This document shows positions 39,011-50,500 of a DNA stretch of 64,000 bases, in pieces. A program made the position numbers and the translations under genes. The DNA lies in contig JAKSZP010010638.1 of the NCBI GenBank assembly GCA_022478985.1, forward strand, positions 62,001 through 126,000. Direction: 5' to 3'. Position 1 is the first letter of the stretch; the number at the start of each line of letters is the position of its first letter. A model generated the notes under the pieces. That model did not search any database. It was given only the letters and a program-made list of their open reading frames with translations, and was not told where the DNA came from. This DNA is from Massospora cicadina (lineage: Eukaryota > Entomophthoromycota > Entomophthoromycetes > Entomophthorales > Entomophthoraceae).

Positions 39011-41161
39011 GTGCAGCCATACATTGTTTATGCAAGCTTAGTCTTGACTTTTGAAATCTGATAAGCTTACCAAAGTTATTAAGGATTTAAAACTAATCTC
39101 ATGTAGTTGATGTGTAGACCAGATAGCCTAAACATTTTATATAATGAGTAAATATTTAGTGAAATCCATATTAAAAATTTAAGAAAGTTCCACTTTGTAA
39201 TTCTGATCTTTTTGCACAGACAGAAACCATGCACTTAAATTTTGATTTGCAAGTTAGAGCATAAATCAGTAGTAGCGGTTACATTTTGACCTACATCTAT
39301 TACTGTGGTGCAGAAAGTTCAAAAATAGGAATAGTTAATCCATTGGCATGTCTAGTGTGCTTCAACAGCACACACATGTGTGTGGCTTTATTAAAGTTGA
39401 TTACAACATAGCCTATTTCCAATGATACTATATACATAAAAAGTGAGATAGTATTAGTTAAAAGAATACTGTAAAGATAAGAATGTGCTAAGAGATTGGT
39501 TTGTAAAATGGGGGTGCTTAAGCGACTTCAAGAGAAGCCACATATTACAAGGTGATAATCTACCTCTAGGAATGGAACTTTGAGAAATGGGGGAGGATGA
39601 GTAGGACTTCTGAAGTGGTAAGATTGAGAGTAAGAAGTTTCTAGGAATGTTTGAGCCACCTTTTCTAAAAAGTTAATTTAAAGTAACCAACGTAGTTTCT
39701 CCTTGCATTAGAGCTAACAGGTGGGCTTTTTCTATAGATTAAACTTTTAACATCGCAGTATTTATTGTTTTTCAAATAAAATAAAATAAAATAAAATAGT
39801 GAATTTTGGGCAGAGTCCTCAAAGATAAAATAATAAAAAATAGCCCAACACCCTACCATAACAGTGTCAGGATACCTTTCCAAATCTAAGATTTGGATGA
39901 GGTAGAAGATGTGAATTGAACATGAACCATCAAAACTATTGGGGATAATCCCCAACAAAAATCACCGCTTTGCCACATCAGGGACAATCCCCAACTAATG
40001 CATTCACCTATTAATCGCCCAAAACCACCTAATATCAGGGTTCAAAACCAATCTATGTGGCAAATAGATCCCAATTAGGTAATCCAAAAATAGATCTTGG
40101 ATTAGTAGGCATTAAGATAGACTGGGTAAACTCCCTGATTGCCCTTGTAATTTTGTATCTAAGCAAATTAACTTTACTTTTTCTCCTTTTCTCAATTTTA
40201 AGCTAAAAATGTAGTTTATTAGAACTTGCCTCGCCAGACATATTATATGGTATAAAGACTTTTCAACCAAGAAAAAGCAAAATGTATTTATCCAACACTT
40301 TTGGGCTTTGGATCAACTGTCCAATATTTTACACGGTATCCATGGAAAAACACTTGTGATCATGACAAGAAAAATGTTGGGTTTTAAAGTTGTGGAGGTG
40401 GGGAGGTGGGCTTTGACAAACAACAATGTCCAGGATGGGAACAATTGCTATTATCAAAATTATAAAATGGGGTTTAAATTAAGTTTTTAATAGTAGCTTA
40501 AACATTAAAAATTTAATTGAGTGCATTATTTAATGAAGGGTTTGATCCCTGATTTAAACAAAAGATTGTTTCAGCGCCATTCAAACTTGTTATCTCAATT
40601 AATTCTTGCTACTTACCTTTTACTTCTAACTTAGGGTTGTTCAGGATTCACTTAATACAATTTCTTCATCTGGGGTTACCTCAGGTAACATAATTTTTAC
40701 AATTTAGAGAGCCTCTTTTATTGCTCTTTGTTAGGGAAGGAGTTCAGTGTCTGAAATGAACATCTTGTAGAAATTCTTAAAAATATAGAACTAACATATT
40801 TTCAGCAGGTGTTCAAATGTTTTAGAGATAAAAAAGATTTTGTTGTGGAATTTTGCATTAAAGGTTGGGTTGGCAAACAGGAAGGCACTGCTGCTACTTA
40901 TCTTTCACCTAGGGTGTGCTCTAAATAAATGAGTTGGGGGAGAGGCAAAGAATTGGGGTTAGCTCCCTTTGTTGGCTTGAAGGAGTGCAAGGTCCTATCC
41001 AGCTTAATGGCTAGAGCAGAAAATTTTACATGACCTTTTACTCTAATATAATGTCTAAAAACCCCTCAGGGCCTGTGCCAGAGCTCAATTCTTATGAGGA
41101 GTTGGCAACTTGATAGCCACAAAAGAAGATGCCTTGGTGGGGGAGAGAAGTTTTTTTGAGG
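39011..41161. other. No gene seen; includes a short pentanucleotide run
   Basis: All frames are interrupted. (AAAAT)n occurs at about 39777-39798. The right part should include the 3' non-coding part and LTR of the minus-strand chromovirus whose chromodomain ends at 41162, but I could not delimit an LTR. The open frames at 39665-39958 (minus) and 40308-40490 (plus) have no recognisable product. Confidence 0.4.
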
Positions 41162-41275
41162 ATTTTGGCATGGAAATCAGCAATCAGCTCCTGGAAGTTG
41201 ATACAGTTTTTTGAAAGGACCCAGCTATTCTTATAAGAGGGGTACCTTTTCCAGGACACTAAGTAGTGAACTCCA
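41162..41275 (-). pseudogene. Second half of the split chromodomain
   Basis: The minus frame reads HGVHYLVSWKRYPSYKNSW followed by NFQELIADFHAKI, the YLVxWKxYP...SW...L...FH pattern of chromovirus chromodomains. The first half is 5.7 kb away at 46960-47010. The two join naturally if the plus-strand element between them is removed. Confidence 0.75.
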
Positions 41276-41999
41276 TGTTCTAATCCAAGCTTTGCCTGGT
41301 CATTTCATTGCTCTCATATTTCTTCAAACACTAGGTGAACAGGACTCAAACCTGATGTAAATTAAAAACTCAACTTAAACTTAAATTGCATTGACCCCTG
41401 ATGAATAGAATTACAGTTAAAACCTTTGGCAATGCAGCCTAATTAAAATTAGTAATAATTTGCCCCCAATCTTGACCACCTCAACGTCAGCATCAAAGCC
41501 TGTAATTAATGACCATTGAACTGTTAAGCTATTGAAGGGTATTTGAAAACTGTTTTTTGAAGGCTCAGGTTTTACTGTTGGCATTCAACTCAAAAAGAAG
41601 TTTTGACAACATGTAGCTTTCTAATAATAACTAATTAGTGCAGGAATTACCATCATTTGAATTTTCTTTTAAGCAGCTTACCCTAAAAATTTTATACTTT
41701 CCTTTTAACGCTTAATAGCTCATTTTTATTATATCAACTTCAAGAATCTTAGCTATTTATTTTGGCCCATGGAATTAAGGCAGTGGATGCCACGGTGTTG
41801 AAATTACTTTTGTAAGATTAGCACTTGGCCCTCTGGGATTGTATCTGACTTCTTTTAGTTAGCACTTTCTTAATCTACCAAGTAAATTATATGAAGTTTC
41901 ATCACTATCTGGTGGCTGTTACTTAACTTCCCTGGGTTTATGCATAGGCAAGCCTTCCCAATAATTTTACTCACCATCTTATAAGATTGAACTATGACA
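41276..41999 (+). repeat. Left LTR of the nested chromovirus
   Basis: Aligns with 46244-46954. Shared landmarks include ATTNCTCTNATATTT, ACAGTTAAAACCTT, TTAATTAATGANCATT, TTTTGACAACAT (or TTTTAACAACAT), AGGAATTACC and TATCTGGTNGCTG. Strongly diverged, so old. Confidence 0.7.
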
Positions 42000-42317
42000 T
42001 TGAAGAAAGTTTCTTAATTTTGTCTTATGTTTTTAAATGTTCTTTAAACCTCTGAGCCAGAAAACCTCTCCGCCTGATAAACCAACTTCACCACTGTGGT
42101 GTTAATAATATTTATCTTCCACTTTGCGCTTTTGTAATTTTGTCACTTTTTTGCATAAAATGTTTAGGTTCTACCACGCTATCAACCTCTTCCTGTGAAA
42201 CCACCCTTGTCCATCCCTGGACCTGACTAAGGCTTATCCTATTCACAACGTTCTGCTGCAACTCTGACCTCAGGTGCTTTTTAACATGCTGCTGATATCT
42301 TCAAACCCTTACATGAG

Positions 42318-42545
42318 TTGGATGCGCTCATCTCCACCTTGCTCATGAATTTAGTTACATGGATGATGAATATTCTTACTTACCAGTATGGATTACCTAC
42401 ATCTTTGGATGAGTATGTGGATCTTGTTCAACGCGCATTTACCTCTAAAGAGTCTTTGGATGCGTCCTGGTCACCGCTCTTATCACTGCATAAGGACATC
42501 TTTTTAGTAAAAGAGTTTGCAGAACGTTTCTTTTCTTTGACCTAA
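42318..42545 (+). pseudogene. gag fragment, nested chromovirus
   Basis: A 75-residue open frame ending ...FLVKEFAERFFSLT has the position and the (E)F..RF...T character of gypsy gag capsid. The LTEYVDLV-like helix (SLDEYVDLVQRAF) fits as well. The rest of gag is lost to stops. Confidence 0.45.
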
Positions 42546-42979
42546 TCTGATTAAGCTCCATTCACCCAGCTCCTGTGTATGTTTAGATAGATTTTGGGGC
42601 CAGAGTTAAGAACCACCAAAGCCAACCATATTGCTGAAACTTGAGGAAATTCCCTTAGCAGCACAGATAGCAAATCATCTATCACTAATGCGCACAAGAG
42701 AGGTCCTAACTACTAGTACTGTACTCTGCAACCACAGAACCCCTGCTCTTAGTAAAAGCTTTTCTCTACTTGTGATTGAATCAACTGTACTTGGAATGGA
42801 TCAAACCACTGGAGAGAATTAAAAGCTTGGTAGCACTATGGTAGCAGTGATTTTTAAAACTTACACCCCACTCCTGCTCACCTTATGAATACAAGAAAAA
42901 ATTGAGCCAAACTCTTCATCCTACTTAGTTATACCATTTATTACCAACTATTAAAGTGAGGGGAGCAAAGTTAAAATTT

Positions 42980-43080
42980 CAGCTGTTGAGGCACTGGTAG
43001 ATATTAGAGTGGAAGATAACTTTGTAGACCTTACACTGGATAAACAACTACGCTTGCCCATCTCACTTTTTCAGTAAAGT
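42980..43080 (+). pseudogene. Protease fragment, nested chromovirus
   Basis: The plus frame reads ALVDIRVEDNFVDLTLDKQLRLPI, where gypsy proteases have ALVDSG followed by NF(I/V). The DSG/DTG triplet is DIR here, so it is inactive. Confidence 0.6.
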
Positions 43081-43419
43081 TATCCTAGCTGATACCTATA
43101 AGTCTTTTTGTAAATGGTAAGTCAAATAGCCAGTTGACCTACCACAAGCCCTTAAGAGGTTTGAGGTAAGTTTTGTTCCTGGAATCTATTCCCTGCTTTA
43201 TAATTCATAACATGAGATGGTGGCACAAGTACTCTTCTTATTTAGAGAAAATAGAGTTTCAGTCAAATTGCATGAAGAGGGAATATGACCCAAAGTCCTA
43301 AATTTCATTCTAGCCCTCTAGGGATCATTCTTGGGCGTGATCATAAAGTTCTTCCTTTACCTAGATCTTAAATTAGAGTTTCAGCACTTTTCTCACATTT
43401 TTGAGCCTGTTATTTAACA

Positions 43420-44015
43420 AACTTTATCCGCCACCAGCCCTTTTACATTCTTTTTCAAGTTCAATGAGGGTGCAGATCTTCTAAGGGTTGACTTGTTTAC
43501 TCTTTGAATCCAGAAGTTAAAAGATCATTTGACAAGTATGTAAAAGATATGCTGGCGGGTAAGTCCATTTGGCCAACCAAGTCTTTGAAGGTTTTACAGG
43601 TGCTGTTGGTCTCCTATGCTAATGAGATCTATTCCCTTATGTGGATTTCCGCAGACTTAACTTGGTTAGAAAAGATAAGCCACTACCCCATTCTGCTTAT
43701 GATTGATATTACTCCAATGGTCGCCAAAAGCAAGATCCTCTCAAAGGTAGAATCTATTCTAGCCTTAAATTAGTACCAGTAAATCCATAGCATTAACGTT
43801 ACACTGCCTTCAAGTGTCACTTAGGAATGTTTAAATCTAAGGCGATGTCCTCCATACTCTGGAATATGCCTGATTTATTTCAATGTAGGATCACCCAGGT
43901 ACAGGGCAATTGTATGAGAAAATGTTGCATAGCATATATGGCCGACACTCTTGTTTTTTCTGAGAATAAGAAGAAGCATGCTAAGGATGGAAGAAGCTCT
44001 TTAAGCAATTGCTAA
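43420..44015 (+). pseudogene. Reverse transcriptase, nested chromovirus
   Basis: 43504-43773 covers the RT fingers (FDKYVKDMLAGKSIWPTKS, then DLTWLEKISHYPILLMID). 43827-44015 covers the palm, with WNMPDLFQCRITQ and IAYMADTLVFSEN. The catalytic box reads YMAD (43935-43946) instead of YxDD. The two parts are in different frames with stops between. Confidence 0.75.
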
Positions 44016-44329
44016 GGCCAATCTGAGGCCAAAGCCCTCAAAAATGTTGTTTATTTAAAGATTTGATATAATTTCCAAGAAATGTCATCTATAAAGATTA
44101 CATAGCTAACTACCTTTATAAGCTTTTAGCATTTAGGGATTGGGCTCTCTGGTGGATAAATCTGGCATATGGAGCTTCCTGAGAGTGGTAAACTTCATAT
44201 CTCAGTTTGCAAAGGATACCTCTGCCATGGCAGCACCTCCAACCTATTCCACGGTACAGGTACCTTTTGCTTGGGGAATTGCAGAGGAGTCTGCATTTTC
44301 AGACTAACAAAGATAGTATGTAAGCCGCC

Positions 44330-44620
44330 CCTGTTTTGGCCCATTCTCATATAAATCGCCCTTTTATTGTTGAAATGGACGCCATAAGTCGCTTTGGGGC
44401 TGTTCTCTTACAGAGAGATGAAAATGAATTAGAACACCCAGTGTTTATTTTTCAGCTAAAAGACAATCCTATTAGAAAACCTATTCTGTTTAAGATAAAG
44501 AGCTTTTTGAATTTATTTCAACGCTTAATGAAAGCACCACCATCTGCTGTACACTCGCCATCCTTTCATCATAAGTACAGAACACTATGTTCTAGAGTCC
44601 CACAAGCGCGCCCATAAAAT
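44330..44620 (+). pseudogene. RNase H start, nested chromovirus
   Basis: A 93-residue open frame begins HINRPFIVEMDAISRFGAVLLQ, the characteristic start of gypsy RNase H. The first catalytic Asp is retained (EMDA). It continues with HPVFIFQLKDNP. The remainder is frameshifted. Confidence 0.7.
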
Positions 44621-44714
44621 GATCCAATGACAAGCCCACTGGCAGCAAAAGATATTAAATACAACTTTACAATTAAAACAAGCCCAAGAAACCCAAGTTG
44701 ATCCCAGATCTCCC

Positions 44715-45720
44715 ATGTGCAGCCCGCATTTATCTTTTTATTGCTCTAAACTAGACAAGTACAGCACCATGTTCATTATTCCTCCCAATGTTATTGCTTT
44801 GATTCAGGGCTCCCCTAAAGCCTTCATGAAAAGGGATAGAATTACCAGTGCTGTTCTACCCTATGAAGGAACTAAGAGATGTACTTGTGAAGTCTCTATC
44901 AATGAGGCGCACAGAAGCTATATTAAAAATGATGGTACTATTTTGTACCATGAAAAGGCCTAGGTTACCCATGAGGAAATGCAAGAATGAGATCCTAAAG
45001 AGCTATCTTGCTCAACCCAAGCTGGACATCTTGATGTGTGGAAGACATGTGCTTTATCCAACGGTACTACTCCTGGCTTGAAATGAGGAGTATGGTGCAA
45101 AAATATCTTTTAGAATGATTGACATGTGCCAGATACAAGCTTTAGTGTTTCAAGCTTCAGGGTACATTATTGCCACTCAAAATTTCAACAAGTCCTTGTT
45201 CTTATATTAGCGTAGATTTGATCACCAATTTAGAATTGTAAGGTATGTTTGATGCAATTATGGTGGTAGTGGACTAACCCACCAAGTATGTGTTATTCCT
45301 CCCTTACATTTCACACATCACCTTAAAGGAAACAGCAGAGATGTTTATCAATGATTTACTTGAGGAATGACCTACCTGATAAAGTAGTCTCAGATGGGGG
45401 ACCACAATATATGTACTGTTTTTGGGATTATCTTCTGTAAAACTTAGGAATCAAGCCTTGCCTCTCCTCCACTTACCATCCTTAGTTATATTGCCAAACA
45501 GAAAGGGTCAACCAGACTCTGGAGCAATATCTCCGCTTCTTCATTCCCACCCATCAAGACACCTGGACTGCTTGGTATCTCAAGCCCAGTTTACTTATAA
45601 CAGTCACACACTAATTATGAGTATATCACTATCATTTGCCAACCATGGTCATCATCTCTGCAGGTTTAAGAAACAACCCTGATGGAGTGGTATTGCCCAC
45701 GGACAATCTAGTAACAAACA
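44715..45720 (+). pseudogene. Integrase, nested chromovirus
   Basis: In shifting frames, the H2C2-like region lies near 44840-44960. The core follows, ending with a (Y)HP...CQTERVNQTLEQYLRFFIP block (45465-45545) and TWTAWYLKPSLLI...AQFTYNSHT (45558-45610). These are typical of the end of the gypsy integrase core. Stops interrupt every part. Confidence 0.65.
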
Positions 45721-45839
45721 TTCAGTAAAACATTGATGCATTAAATATTTATTTCAAAAATGCCGTGTGAAACCAAAAAGTTAAACTAATACTTGCCGCT
45801 CTGACCCACCCATTTACATGGAAAGATGAAATGACTCAT

Positions 45840-46215
45840 ATCAACGCCAAGCACTACTCCATCCCTGTTGAGTTTCTTAATTTGGGTCATCTTGCCTTAT
45901 AGTCATATAAAGTGCTTCTCCAAATCCATGACGTGTCTTGTGGGGTAGCACTATATGAAGGTTCATGAGCCCATCCAGTTTTTCATATATCTCAACAGAG
46001 GAAGTTTAAAGGGCCTGTAGTGGACAAACCAGGCCCTGTTTGTTCACAAAACCCTGATGAAGCAGAATGAGAGGGTGATGCTATTCTCTAAATCAAGATC
46101 CATAGGGGCACTCGTTTTTACATGTTTAGGTAGCTGGGTATCATATTGAGGAATCCACTTGGAATCTGCCACTGACTGCGCCCATTTCCTCTATATTTTA
46201 AGACATCGCTCGTTA
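45840..46215 (+). pseudogene. Integrase C terminus and chromodomain, nested chromovirus
   Basis: After an integrase C-terminal module with HPVFHISQQRKFKGP (45966-46015), a second frame reads RGTRFYMF...GYHIEESTWNLPL (46108-46180). Its GYxxEESTW is the second half of a chromodomain. This makes the element a chromovirus, like its host element. Confidence 0.6.
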
Positions 46216-46243
46216 AGAAGGTTATGAACTTAAAGGGGGGTGA

Positions 46244-46954
46244 TTTCACAATCTAGGATTTTTTTGATCGTTTAATTACTCTTATATTTTCTATATATCA
46301 GGTAGTTTGGGCCTCAGATTTAATAAAAATTAATAACATGATTAAATCAATTTATATCAATTGTCAACAAGAGAAAGCACAGTTAAAACCTTGCAATGCA
46401 TTATAATAAATTAGTATTATTCACCTCCAGTATAACCGCCTCATTATCAGCACTATATACCTTAATTAATGATCATTAACTTCTAGGAAGATTGATGGGA
46501 TGCGTCAGCATTTTAATTTAAAAGCTCATGATTTTTCTTTTAACATTAGTCCTTACAAAATTTTAACAACATATAATTTGATTAATAATAACCAATCAAG
46601 TAGGAATTACCCTCTAGTGATTTCTCTTAAAAGCAGCTTCTCCTGAAAATACATTGGTAAATCTCAACACTAAATAAATCCATATTTAGACAATTTTTTT
46701 GCATTTTTGGCTATCTTCTATAGCCAAATAAATTAATTCTGTGGATGCTGCGGCGCAAGGCTAAGTTTGAACCTTGAAACTTGGCACTCTTCTTGGTTTG
46801 TATCTGCCTTTCTTTAATCAGCACTCCCCAGTATAAGAGCAAATTATCTGCGTTCTGTCCCTATCTGGTAGCTGCTACTACTATTACCTGGGCTTGCATG
46901 TGGGCATGATTTCCAAATGGTTTAGCTGCCATTTTACAGAAGCAGACCATGACA
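46244..46954 (+). repeat. Right LTR of the nested chromovirus
   Basis: Partner of 41276-41999; preceded by the polypurine tract at 46230-46243 and followed directly by the interrupted chromodomain of the host element. Confidence 0.7.
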
Positions 46955-46959
46955 CTGTG

Positions 46960-47300
46960 CTTAAATTGTCGGGAGTCCTAGATATTCTCCACCTCAAACA
47001 TGGGCACCCCTACTACTGTGATGGGATCAACCTCACTGCTTTCAAGCCTTTGAAGGTGGAATGGGATGACACGTGAAAGGAGACATTAATTTTCCAGTGT
47101 GGGGCAGTTCCAAGTGGAAGACTCCATTATTAACACTTATAAATTAGAGGAGGGACCAGCTTAAAGCAGGCCAACTTTTGACAGGGCACCTCAAGATTTA
47201 AGTTCTTGCCAAGGCCATAACCAAATTACTTTTCATGATAGTCTGAAGCCACACAACATTTTAGTTTGAAAGCCGTTTGGCGTCATTATTTAATTTTTTC
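46960..47300 (-). pseudogene. Integrase C terminus and first half of a chromodomain
   Basis: On the minus strand, starting near 47260, the frames give VVWLQTIMKSNL, then KSWPALSWS and GVFHLELPHTGK (the GPY/F-type module), then FHVS, and finally FEVENI(stop)DSRQFKHS, the N-terminal half of a chromodomain. The sequence then runs into the LTR of the nested element at 46954. The plus-strand open frame at 46894-47076 is the antisense shadow of this region. Confidence 0.65.
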
Positions 47301-49089
47301 ATATGTTACTGAATCTGGTGATGCATCTTCTGATTGTGTTTAACAAAGTTGTCAGCTGCTGGGATATTGCTGCAGGTTTGGGGACCAAAAATTAAAGAAA
47401 ATTGTAACACAAGTTGTCATACATTAGTGATACTATTGTTGAGCTGTGGAGGGAATTTATTATAGAAGGCCAAAGGAAGGTCTGATGCTCACGTGTCCTG
47501 GTGGTTGCAGGCATAATAGATAATGCTTAATGACTGGATTTTTAGTTTCATTGACCATCAGATTGAGGGTGGTATGCTATTGATCTGCAGGGTTTATATA
47601 CAACTTGTCACACATTGACTACCAAGATCATAAAGTCACTGAAGCCCTCTATTGCTGATTACTTCCTGGAAAAATCTTAAAAATTAAAAATTGGGACACA
47701 AACAGTCACGCCATACTTTTTCCTGCAGTGCTTTTCAAGCAGGGATGAAGATGACATACTTTGTTAAAATGATCTACCAATAAATCCATGCAAACCCCTG
47801 AAACATTGGAAAACCCATGATAAGTTAACTAAAAGAGAGGCCAATAGCCCTTCTGCTTGTTAGAATGGGTGAAGAAGATCATTTTGCTCTGTTTTATCAT
47901 ATTTAAGCAGGCACTATAAACAAACCTCTATCCAAGCAGGAAGGTTTTCATTAGGCCATTCCAGTCATTTCCGCATATGATGAAAAAAATGCATTTTTTA
48001 CATCAGGGTGCCTCATGATAGGATATCATGAAGTTCCCTTTTGATGCAGGAATACAGCTGAGAGGGAACTCAGTCTCAGTCGCAAAAGTATATTACCCTA
48101 CTCATTAATAAATAACATCCAGAAGAGTCCTTTACATCTTAAACTGGCCATGAGATTTATATTTTTAAGGTCAGAAGACTGTGATGCAACTCAGCGTCAA
48201 GAAGGGAAACTTTGGCTTCAGAGGGTTGAGGTAAGATCACATGGTTTCATTCATCACCATGAAAGAGGCGTGGCAGGGTGTTTTAATAATTTAGAGACTT
48301 GAGGTTTGGGACGAGGAGTGGATGGAGCAACCATGATTATGGATGAGTGCAGATGTGACACTATTTGCTCAAGTGATTTTCTGTATTAAAATCAGATCAT
48401 TATTGAAAACAGGCAATTTAAGGATCTCATTTAAGGATATTTGACAAGATGTGGGTGGACCTTTTTAAGGACTCTTAGTTAAAATCAATTTAAGGAGATA
48501 CTATGAGTACTAGTTTTTCTGTATGTCAACTTCTGTGGCTTTCAATAGAAAGGGTGATATCTGTTGTCAGTGCGCACCACTATGGTATGCTTGGTGCCTT
48601 ATAAATTATACCGCAAATGTATTAAAGACCAAAAAATGGTAGCCACTCTTTATCATATATGTCCTAAAAACGCTTGATTATGATTAAAATTTTAAATAGT
48701 ATACTGCTGAACCTTTCCCACCCTCATCTTCTTGTAACAGGACGGCATCAGCTGATGAACTAAAGGCGTCTCAAGCCATATAAAGGACATATCTTTGTTA
48801 GCATGTCACATAAAAGGAGTTGTGGCGAAAATTTCCTTTACTGTTCTAAAAAGCCTTTTAGCCCTATGGGTTACAAATAAAAGGAGCGCTTTTACAGTGA
48901 GGAAGTGCAAGAGCAACGTGAGCTCTAAGATGGCCGGAGAAAATTTCTTTAAAAAAGTAAAAGATCACAAAAATATGCGCAGTTGCTTCTGCGTTACATG
49001 AGTAGTCCAAGAGCAAAAACATACAGTATGAAGGCAAATAGCTTGACTGTCCTTCACTACCAGCTCTAACAGGAAATAAACTTTATTCT

Positions 49090-49800
49090 TGTAAAATTTT
49101 TATTTGAAAGGTTTTACAACTAACCTATCCTTATGCAGGGCTGCAACCATGGCCACCAAATCCTTGGCATGTTGCTCTGCATAGGGCCAGTGGATTAAAA
49201 TATCATTTATATAGGCAATCATGGAGGAGAACCTGAGATCCTCAGAGCGTCATCATTGAGGCAATGAAAAATGTCAGGCACTATTTTTAATACAGATGGA
49301 AGACTTTAAAATGGTCAATTTAATACCATGTTCAGATTACAGTCAGCCATTACTGGTCAGACTTCACCTGCAATTGATGAAATGCATTAACCAAATTATT
49401 TTTAAAAAAGACCTTGCATACAGAAATTGATTATGAAATGACAGCTGCCAATGGAGGGGTATAAATATGGGATGATGATGTTATTCAGGTGGTCGTGGTC
49501 CACACATAGGCTCACAGTTTACATCAGGTTTTCTGGGAGAAAACTACTGATAGTGAAATGGGAGAGATTTCCTTGATTATAAATCCCTTATTAAGCATAT
49601 TGTAACTTTACCTTTAAAGCTTGGTTCTCCTGATCTATGTATGAGTACAACAGGCAGTTGAGTTTAATAAATCTTATTGTAAAATAAAAGTTTATGTCAA
49701 ACTCAGGTTTTTGAAGGATAACTTGGCATTTTCCACAACAAAAACAGAATTATAAGAATCAGGATCTGTGAATAGTAGTGTAAAGTCCCTATCACAGCCA
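49090..49800 (-). pseudogene. Reverse transcriptase remnant of the split chromovirus
   Basis: The minus frame reads FSSMIAYINDILIHWPYAEQ followed by HAKDLVAMVAALHKD, the RT palm region with the catalytic box (Y-I-N-D, second position of the Asp pair kept, first lost) and the following helix. Adjacent sequence to 49800 contains further RT-like pieces broken by stops. Confidence 0.65.
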
Positions 49801-50500
49801 TCAGGATGGACAGGATGCTACATCTCTTCAACACAAAGAAAGGGAACGCCTACAAGCACTACTGCTTTAAAAGAGGTGGACTTGGGGTACACCATTGATG
49901 AATGATTGGTATACATCGCCTTAAGTTCACTCCAACCCCATGTTAGTGAGCACCCCCAACCAACAACATCACCAAGTTCACCAAGGCATACTTAAAAAAG
50001 AGAGAGCATATTCTGTGAGGTTTACAAGCAGATCAGCAGATATGATTCAATACTCAAAAAACAAATTAACTATGCTTGGATAAGTAAATAACCTCAGGCA
50101 AACAAATTAGTTGTTTTGTGGATAAGACATTAAAAATTGAAAAAGATGACTTCAAAAAGAGTAGAACAAGAAGTTTAGCATCTTCAAAAACTAGTGAAGG
50201 CCCTAAGTCTAGGTGCTGGACAAGTCATATGTAGTTCAATATAAAAAAACCTCAGAGAACAATGGAAACCCTAAGAAAATACACTGGAAAAGTTCTTGGC
50301 GCCAATAGATTTAATTAATACCATATAATTTTCATAGATATTTACAAGACACCCTTCACATCACCCCAAACCAAATAAAATGCCCAGAACTCCGCCAATA
50401 GTAGAGTGCTGTGTTTTTTTGTACTATACTAATAATTCACAATAATATATTAACCAGATACTTAGCTTTTAAAAGTTGTAAAAGATTCTGCCCTTCAAAA

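Larger units (their letters stand above)
41276..46954 (+). mobile_element. Plus-strand gypsy chromovirus nested in the chromodomain of another
   Basis: Diverged LTRs at about 41276-41999 and 46244-46954 flank gag, PR, RT, RNase H, integrase and chromodomain remnants in order. A polypurine tract, AAAGGGGGGTGAT, precedes the right LTR. LTR ends are ...ATGACA (41999; 46954). The LTR 5' ends are TGTTCT and TTTCAC, somewhat uncertain. A target duplication is not clear: CCATG (41273-41277) versus CTGTG (46955-46959) would fit an ancestral CCGTG whose CG decayed in opposite ways, but this is conjecture. Every coding domain is interrupted. Confidence 0.75.
41162..50500 (-). mobile_element. Minus-strand gypsy chromovirus, split by a nested chromovirus
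   Basis: Pieces in minus-strand order are RT around 49260-49090, an integrase C-terminal GPY/F region at about 47300-47080, an FHVS block and the first half of a chromodomain at 47010-46960, and the second half of the chromodomain at 41275-41162. The gap between the chromodomain halves is exactly the element at 41276-46954. The outer ends are not defined; the right limit given is a guess from where recognisable pol sequence fades. The RT box reads YIND (49202-49213) in place of YxDD. Confidence 0.65.

Noticed and set aside
46894..47076. 60-codon plus open frame
   Set aside because: It is antisense to the split chromodomain and integrase end of the minus-strand chromovirus.
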